Source: Leeuwenhoekiella palythoae
Lineage (GTDB): Bacteria > Bacteroidota > Bacteroidia > Flavobacteriales > Flavobacteriaceae
Direction of reading: 5' to 3'
DNA: 64,000 nt
NCBI RefSeq assembly: GCF_900130045.1
Contig: NZ_FQXT01000003.1
Location: forward strand, 310,001-374,000
The translations under genes and the position numbers were made by a program. The notes under the pieces are model-generated. The model was not told the origin of the DNA. It worked only from the letters and a program-made list of their open reading frames with translations, and searched no databases. This document shows, piece by piece, positions 60,718-64,000 of this stretch. How positions within the stretch are numbered: the first letter of the stretch is position 1; each line of letters opens with the position of its first letter.

Positions 60718-61548
60718 ATGCCTATACTCACATTAACCACAGATTTCGGCTTAAAAGATCATTTTGCCGGCGCGGTTAAAGGGGCTATTTATAGCGAAAT
60801 GGCTGATGCCAGAATTGTTGATATCTCGCACAACGTCTCGCCTTTTCATATCACCGAAGCGGCGTACATCATTCAGAACGCTTATAAAAACTTTCCACCC
60901 GGTACCATACATATCATCGGTATCGATTCTGAGCAAAATCCCGAGAATAAGCATATTGCAGTAAAGCTTGAAGGCCAGTATTTTATTTGTGCTAACAACG
61001 GGATTATGTCTATGATCACCAAGACGATCAATCCTGAAGAAGTCGTTGAGATCAACATTCACGATCGTATTAAAACTAATTTTACCGAGCTGGATGTTTT
61101 TGTTCAGGTAGCGTGTCATATCGCCCGTGGAGGTACGCTGGGTGTGATTGGTAAACCCATCAAAGAGATCAAAGAAATCACCGGGATTATGCCGGTGATC
61201 AACAGCGACCAAAAAGGCATTATAGGGAATGTGATCTATGTTGATAACTACGGAAATGTGATCACCAACATCACCAAAAGACTTTTTGAAGATGTTGGCA
61301 AAGGCCGCAAGTTTACCATTCAGGCACGGCGTGCGATGTTTAAAAAGATCCACCAGCATTATAGCGATGCGATCAATTTTGAGATCGAAAAAAGTAAACG
61401 GGAAGAAGATGGTAAAAAGATCGCCTTGTTCAATTCGTCAGGTTATCTTGAACTCGCGATTTACAAGAGCAATCCAAGTACGGTGGGCAGTGCCTCTACC
61501 CTATTTGGTCTGGATTATCGCGATGCCGTTAGTATTACTTTTGAATAA
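60718..61548 (+). CDS. SAM hydroxide adenosyltransferase (DUF62, SAM chlorinase/fluorinase family)
   Basis: A 276-residue member of the family that includes fluorinase and chlorinase. LTTDFGLKDHFAGAVKG at 5-21 and the N-terminal alpha/beta domain match. The segment DISHNVSPFHITEAAYI follows. The C-terminal beta-barrel is seen as IIGNVIYVDNYGNVITNI and NSSGYLELAI. Most bacterial members hydrolyse SAM to adenosine and methionine using an Asp-Arg-His water-activating triad rather than halide. The short length without the fluorinase-specific insertion loop favours the hydrolase. A hairpin terminator follows at 61590-61622. Confidence 0.9.
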   Translation: MPILTLTTDFGLKDHFAGAVKGAIYSEMADARIVDISHNVSPFHITEAAYIIQNAYKNFPPGTIHIIGIDSEQNPENKHIAVKLEGQYFICANNGIMSMITKTINPEEVVEINIHDRIKTNFTELDVFVQVACHIARGGTLGVIGKPIKEIKEITGIMPVINSDQKGIIGNVIYVDNYGNVITNITKRLFEDVGKGRKFTIQARRAMFKKIHQHYSDAINFEIEKSKREEDGKKIALFNSSGYLELAIYKSNPSTVGSASTLFGLDYRDAVSITFE

Positions 61549-61589
61549 AAGACACGCTCAGCTTCAATTATAAAATTCGTAAATTTACG

Positions 61590-61622
61590 AGGGTTACGAT
61601 GCTAAGTATCGCAACCTTTTTA
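61590..61622 (+). terminator. Terminator after the DUF62 gene
   Basis: AGGGTTACGAT and ATCGCAACCTT pair with one mismatch and one G-T, closed by GCTAAGT, followed by T residues. Confidence 0.65.
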
Positions 61623-61686
61623 AGTATTTTATTATAAATCAAAGAATTCCATAAGAATAACGGAATTCTCTCAATACAACGAATTC

Positions 61687-62574
61687 ATGAAAAATATTGC
61701 AGTTATTGGTGCGGGGACTATGGGTAATGGCATTGCACATACGTTTGCGCAACACGGTTTTAAAGTAAGCCTTATTGATATTTCTGAAACGGCGCTGAAA
61801 AACGGAATCGCCAACGTTACCAAAAATCTGGATCGTCAGGTGGCTAAAGAAGTGCTTACCGAAGCGCAAAAAAACGAAACCCTGCTCAATATTGCTTTGC
61901 TTACCGATCTTAAAGAAGGTGTTGCCAAAGCTGATCTGGTCGTTGAGGCTGCCAGCGAGAATCTCAATATTAAACTGGATATATTTAAAAAGCTTGAAGA
62001 GCTGTGCAAGCCCAATACCATTTTGGCAAGTAACACGAGTTCGATTTCCATCACACAGATCGCTGCTGCCACCAAACGCGCTGATAAAGTGATCGGGATG
62101 CATTTTATGAATCCGGTGCCGGTGATGAAACTCGTGGAGATCATCAGCGGGTACAATACTTCGCCGGAAACTTTAGCGACTGTGACCAAACTCGCCGAAC
62201 AGTTGGGTAAAACTCCTGTTCCTGTTAATGATTATCCCGGCTTTGTAGCCAACCGTATTTTGATGCCAATGCTTAACGAAGCCATTGAAACCTTATACAA
62301 TGGTGTTGCCGGTGTGCAAGAGATCGATACCGTGATGAAATTAGGAATGGCGCATCCTATGGGCCCCTTGCAGTTGGCAGATTTTATTGGTCTGGATGTG
62401 TGTTTGTCTATTCTTGAGGTAATGTATGACGGCTTTAAGAATCCGAAGTATGCGCCGTGTCCGCTACTCGTGAATATGGTACGAGCCGGAAAACTCGGCG
62501 TTAAATCAGGTGAAGGTTTTTATGATTACAGTGAAAGCAGAAAAGCAGAAACGGTATCCGCTCAATTTCAATAA
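61687..62574 (+). CDS. 3-hydroxybutyryl-CoA dehydrogenase
   Basis: A 295-residue NAD-dependent 3-hydroxyacyl-CoA dehydrogenase. The Rossmann motif GAGTMGNGIA is at 7-16. The catalytic region SNTSSISITQIA near 117 is followed by GMHFMNPVPVMKLVE with the catalytic His near 139, and the C-terminal domain has GFVANRILMPMLNEAI and FIGLDVCLSI. It converts 3-hydroxybutyryl-CoA to acetoacetyl-CoA, or the reverse, in fatty-acid/butyrate metabolism. A small membrane-protein gene follows after 3 bases. Confidence 0.94.
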   Translation: MKNIAVIGAGTMGNGIAHTFAQHGFKVSLIDISETALKNGIANVTKNLDRQVAKEVLTEAQKNETLLNIALLTDLKEGVAKADLVVEAASENLNIKLDIFKKLEELCKPNTILASNTSSISITQIAAATKRADKVIGMHFMNPVPVMKLVEIISGYNTSPETLATVTKLAEQLGKTPVPVNDYPGFVANRILMPMLNEAIETLYNGVAGVQEIDTVMKLGMAHPMGPLQLADFIGLDVCLSILEVMYDGFKNPKYAPCPLLVNMVRAGKLGVKSGEGFYDYSESRKAETVSAQFQ

Positions 62575-62577
62575 TTT

Positions 62578-63048
62578 GTGGTAAAGTCTAAAATTGCCTG
62601 GCTGGGCGTGTTCTGTTTTGTAACCATTATTTATTTAATGGCAGTCTGTATATTGGTTTTAATTGAGCAATTTCAAACATTAAGCACCTTCAGTCTTTAT
62701 ACTATGTTTGGTTTGTTTTTTTTCTGTTTGCTTTTTCTTCTAACGGAATTCAGAAAACGTGCAGATGTATTTATTCTGTCTAAGAATCAAATTGAAAAGC
62801 GCTCGTTTTTCGGCATTGGTTATGCGCAACATTTCGACTTAAAAGAATTAGATGGCTTTACTGAAATGGAAAACTATTCTAAAAAGTATATACATCTAAT
62901 CAAAAACGGAAAACGCGTGGCTTGTTGTTGCAACTTTCATATGCGCAATTATGACGAAGTGAAGAAGGCTTTAGGGGACAACTTGGTCTTTTTAGGAGAA
63001 GAGCATTATTCTATAAAAGCCGAAGCTGTGTATTTACTAAAATTATAA
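62578..63048 (+). CDS. Small membrane protein (156 aa), PH-like C-terminal part
   Basis: Starts with GTG 62578, 3 bases after the dehydrogenase stop. Two membrane helices occupy about 5-30 and 38-60 (VFCFVTIIYLMAVCILVLI, TMFGLFFFCLLFLL). The remaining 95 residues are a soluble part with alternating strands (VFILSKNQIEKRSFFG, HFDLKELDGFTEMENYS), possibly a bacterial PH-like domain. No family assigned. Cotranscription with the dehydrogenase is likely. Confidence 0.7.
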   Translation: MVKSKIAWLGVFCFVTIIYLMAVCILVLIEQFQTLSTFSLYTMFGLFFFCLLFLLTEFRKRADVFILSKNQIEKRSFFGIGYAQHFDLKELDGFTEMENYSKKYIHLIKNGKRVACCCNFHMRNYDEVKKALGDNLVFLGEEHYSIKAEAVYLLKL

Positions 63049-63087
63049 AGAACTTTGAGCTGAAGATTTTCAGCAAAATACATTTAA

Positions 63088-64000
63088 ATGCCAAAGATCA
63101 TTCCTTTTAGAGCCGTACGCCCTACCCGAGACAAAGTGAGTTTAATCGCCTCGCGCTCCTATGACACGTACACCAAAGCCGAGCGTAAAGCCCGTTTAGA
63201 CAACAATCCGTATTCTTTTTTGCACATTGTAAATCCCGGGTATAAATACCATAAAGAATTGAGCGGTCAAGAGCGCTTTCAACTCGTGCGCAACCGGTAT
63301 CTGGAGTTTAAGGAAGAAGGTATTTTTATCAAAGAAGAACAACCTGTGTTTTATGTGTATAAGATCGTGAATCGGGACGCTGAAAGTTTTATCGGGATCA
63401 TTGGCGCTGCTAGTGTTGCTGATTATAAGAACAATCAAATTAAGCGACACGAAAACACGATTAAAGCGCGTGAAGAAGTCTTTAAAGAATATCTGAAAAC
63501 AACAGGATTTAATGCCGAAGCGGTGCTACTCACCCACCCTGATTATATTCCGTTGAACGCTATTTTTGAAGAAGTAATGCGTGCCCGGGCAGAGTACGAA
63601 TTCACCACAACCTACCGTGATACGCACTATCTGTGGCCGGTAACCCAGGAACATCTCATAGAAAAAATAAAGACGATTTATGCTGATATGCCCGAACTAT
63701 ACATTGCAGACGGACATCATAGGTCGAGTTCGTCTGCACTCTTAGCAGACGACTTGAATGGTTCGGATTTAGCGGGTGATGCGCACAACTATTTTATGAC
63801 GTATATCATTCCCGAGTCGCATTTGCGCATCCACGCGTTTAGCAGGATGATCACCGATCTCTGCGGAATGGATAAAGATAGGTTCCTGATCAAATTGGAT
63901 TCGATCTTTAAAATTGAAAATCGTGGCGATGAATATATTCAGCCTTCAAAAGTGCATCACTTTAGTATGTATCTCGACGGTGACTTTTACACTTTAGAAT
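63088..64000 (+). CDS. DUF1015 family protein, 5' part (runs off the window)
   Basis: The frame from ATG 63088 is open to the window end (304 codons visible). The product begins MPKIIPFRAVRPTRDKVSLI, and DUF1015 motifs follow: SRSYDTY, NPYSFLHIVNPG, and YIADGHHRSSSSALLADD with the conserved DGHHR near residue 211. DUF1015 members of about 400 residues are often next to serA in Bacteroidota; function is unknown, though a kinase-like role has been suggested for some. The C-terminal 100 residues lie beyond the window. Confidence 0.9.
   Translation, partial: MPKIIPFRAVRPTRDKVSLIASRSYDTYTKAERKARLDNNPYSFLHIVNPGYKYHKELSGQERFQLVRNRYLEFKEEGIFIKEEQPVFYVYKIVNRDAESFIGIIGAASVADYKNNQIKRHENTIKAREEVFKEYLKTTGFNAEAVLLTHPDYIPLNAIFEEVMRARAEYEFTTTYRDTHYLWPVTQEHLIEKIKTIYADMPELYIADGHHRSSSSALLADDLNGSDLAGDAHNYFMTYIIPESHLRIHAFSRMITDLCGMDKDRFLIKLDSIFKIENRGDEYIQPSKVHHFSMYLDGDFYTLE

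Noticed and set aside
60751-61359. 202-codon minus-strand ORF opposite the DUF62 gene
   Set aside because: Shadow of a conserved gene whose own frame has full family motifs.
60718-61548. Fluorinase or chlorinase
   Set aside because: Protein is short, with no visible halogenase-specific insertion loop and no biosynthetic cluster; the hydrolase (SAM hydroxide adenosyltransferase) reading is the more likely one.

Overview
The window reads as chromosomal DNA from a member of the family Flavobacteriaceae (Bacteroidota), most likely a marine or otherwise aerobic one. The evidence is a 288-residue RpoD of the short Bacteroidota type, -7 boxes of the form TAnnTTTG, a PUR-alpha-like DUF3276 protein, an oversized DUF5684-fused signal peptidase, DUF5683, DUF1573 and DUF2490 proteins, and dispersed intergenic repeats of the flavobacterial type. 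No rRNA, tRNA, CRISPR array, transposase or prophage was found. Genus cannot be fixed from the sequence alone.

Layout. 1-3.1 kb: end of a methylmalonyl-CoA mutase small subunit, the large subunit ScpA, and a 2,4-dienoyl-CoA reductase-like SDR (propionyl/odd-chain and unsaturated acyl-CoA metabolism). 3.3-8.5 kb: a housekeeping run of parA, parB, a DUF5683 protein, dapB, lepB and a SlyD-like FKBP. 8.7-12.1 kb: OmpA-type lipoprotein, a small two-gene unit, an SDR and a Crp-family regulator. 12.2-18.1 kb: SLC13-type permease, PBP1A and rpoD. 18.1-24.1 kb: a minus-strand group with a TonB receptor, an acidic lipoprotein, a small His-containing membrane protein, a DUF2490 protein and a helicase. 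24.3-29.2 kb: SDR, VTT-type membrane protein, DUF3817, VanX-type dipeptidase, and a pair of export-tagged ferritin-like proteins. 29.2-33.6 kb: yajC, DUF1573, nusB, an ABC exporter and a PUR-like nucleic-acid-binding protein. 33.7-41.8 kb: M14 peptidase, Bcr/CflA efflux pump, GH43, formylglycine-generating-type enzyme, GH15. 42-47.3 kb: XdhC plus a three-subunit PaoABC-like molybdenum aldehyde oxidoreductase. 47.5-49.7 kb: DUF255 thioredoxin-domain protein.

49.66-51.34 kb is a 1.7-kb gene-free stretch packed with diverged dispersed repeats and palindromes. It leads into an AT-rich KAP-family P-loop NTPase (51.3-53.5 kb), a possible lone phage-defence gene, and a truncated DUF4259-like remnant. 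After a MORN-repeat protein, a small membrane protein and an RDD protein there is a decayed copy of the 3' end of an AGCS amino-acid symporter gene. The intact AGCS gene lies 1.3 kb further on, beyond an alpha/beta hydrolase, so the hydrolase sits between an intact and a broken copy. The right end returns to core genes: purC, phoH, a SAM hydroxide adenosyltransferase (DUF62), 3-hydroxybutyryl-CoA dehydrogenase, a small membrane protein and a truncated DUF1015 gene.

The least explained signals are: an identical 20-nt block starting at the stop codons of two unrelated genes (FKBP and helicase), which may mark a structured 3'-UTR element; the repeat cluster with its KAP NTPase; the AGCS relic; and the paired exported ferritin-like proteins. 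I did not find a convincing complete new multi-gene system. Promoter and terminator calls are by eye.
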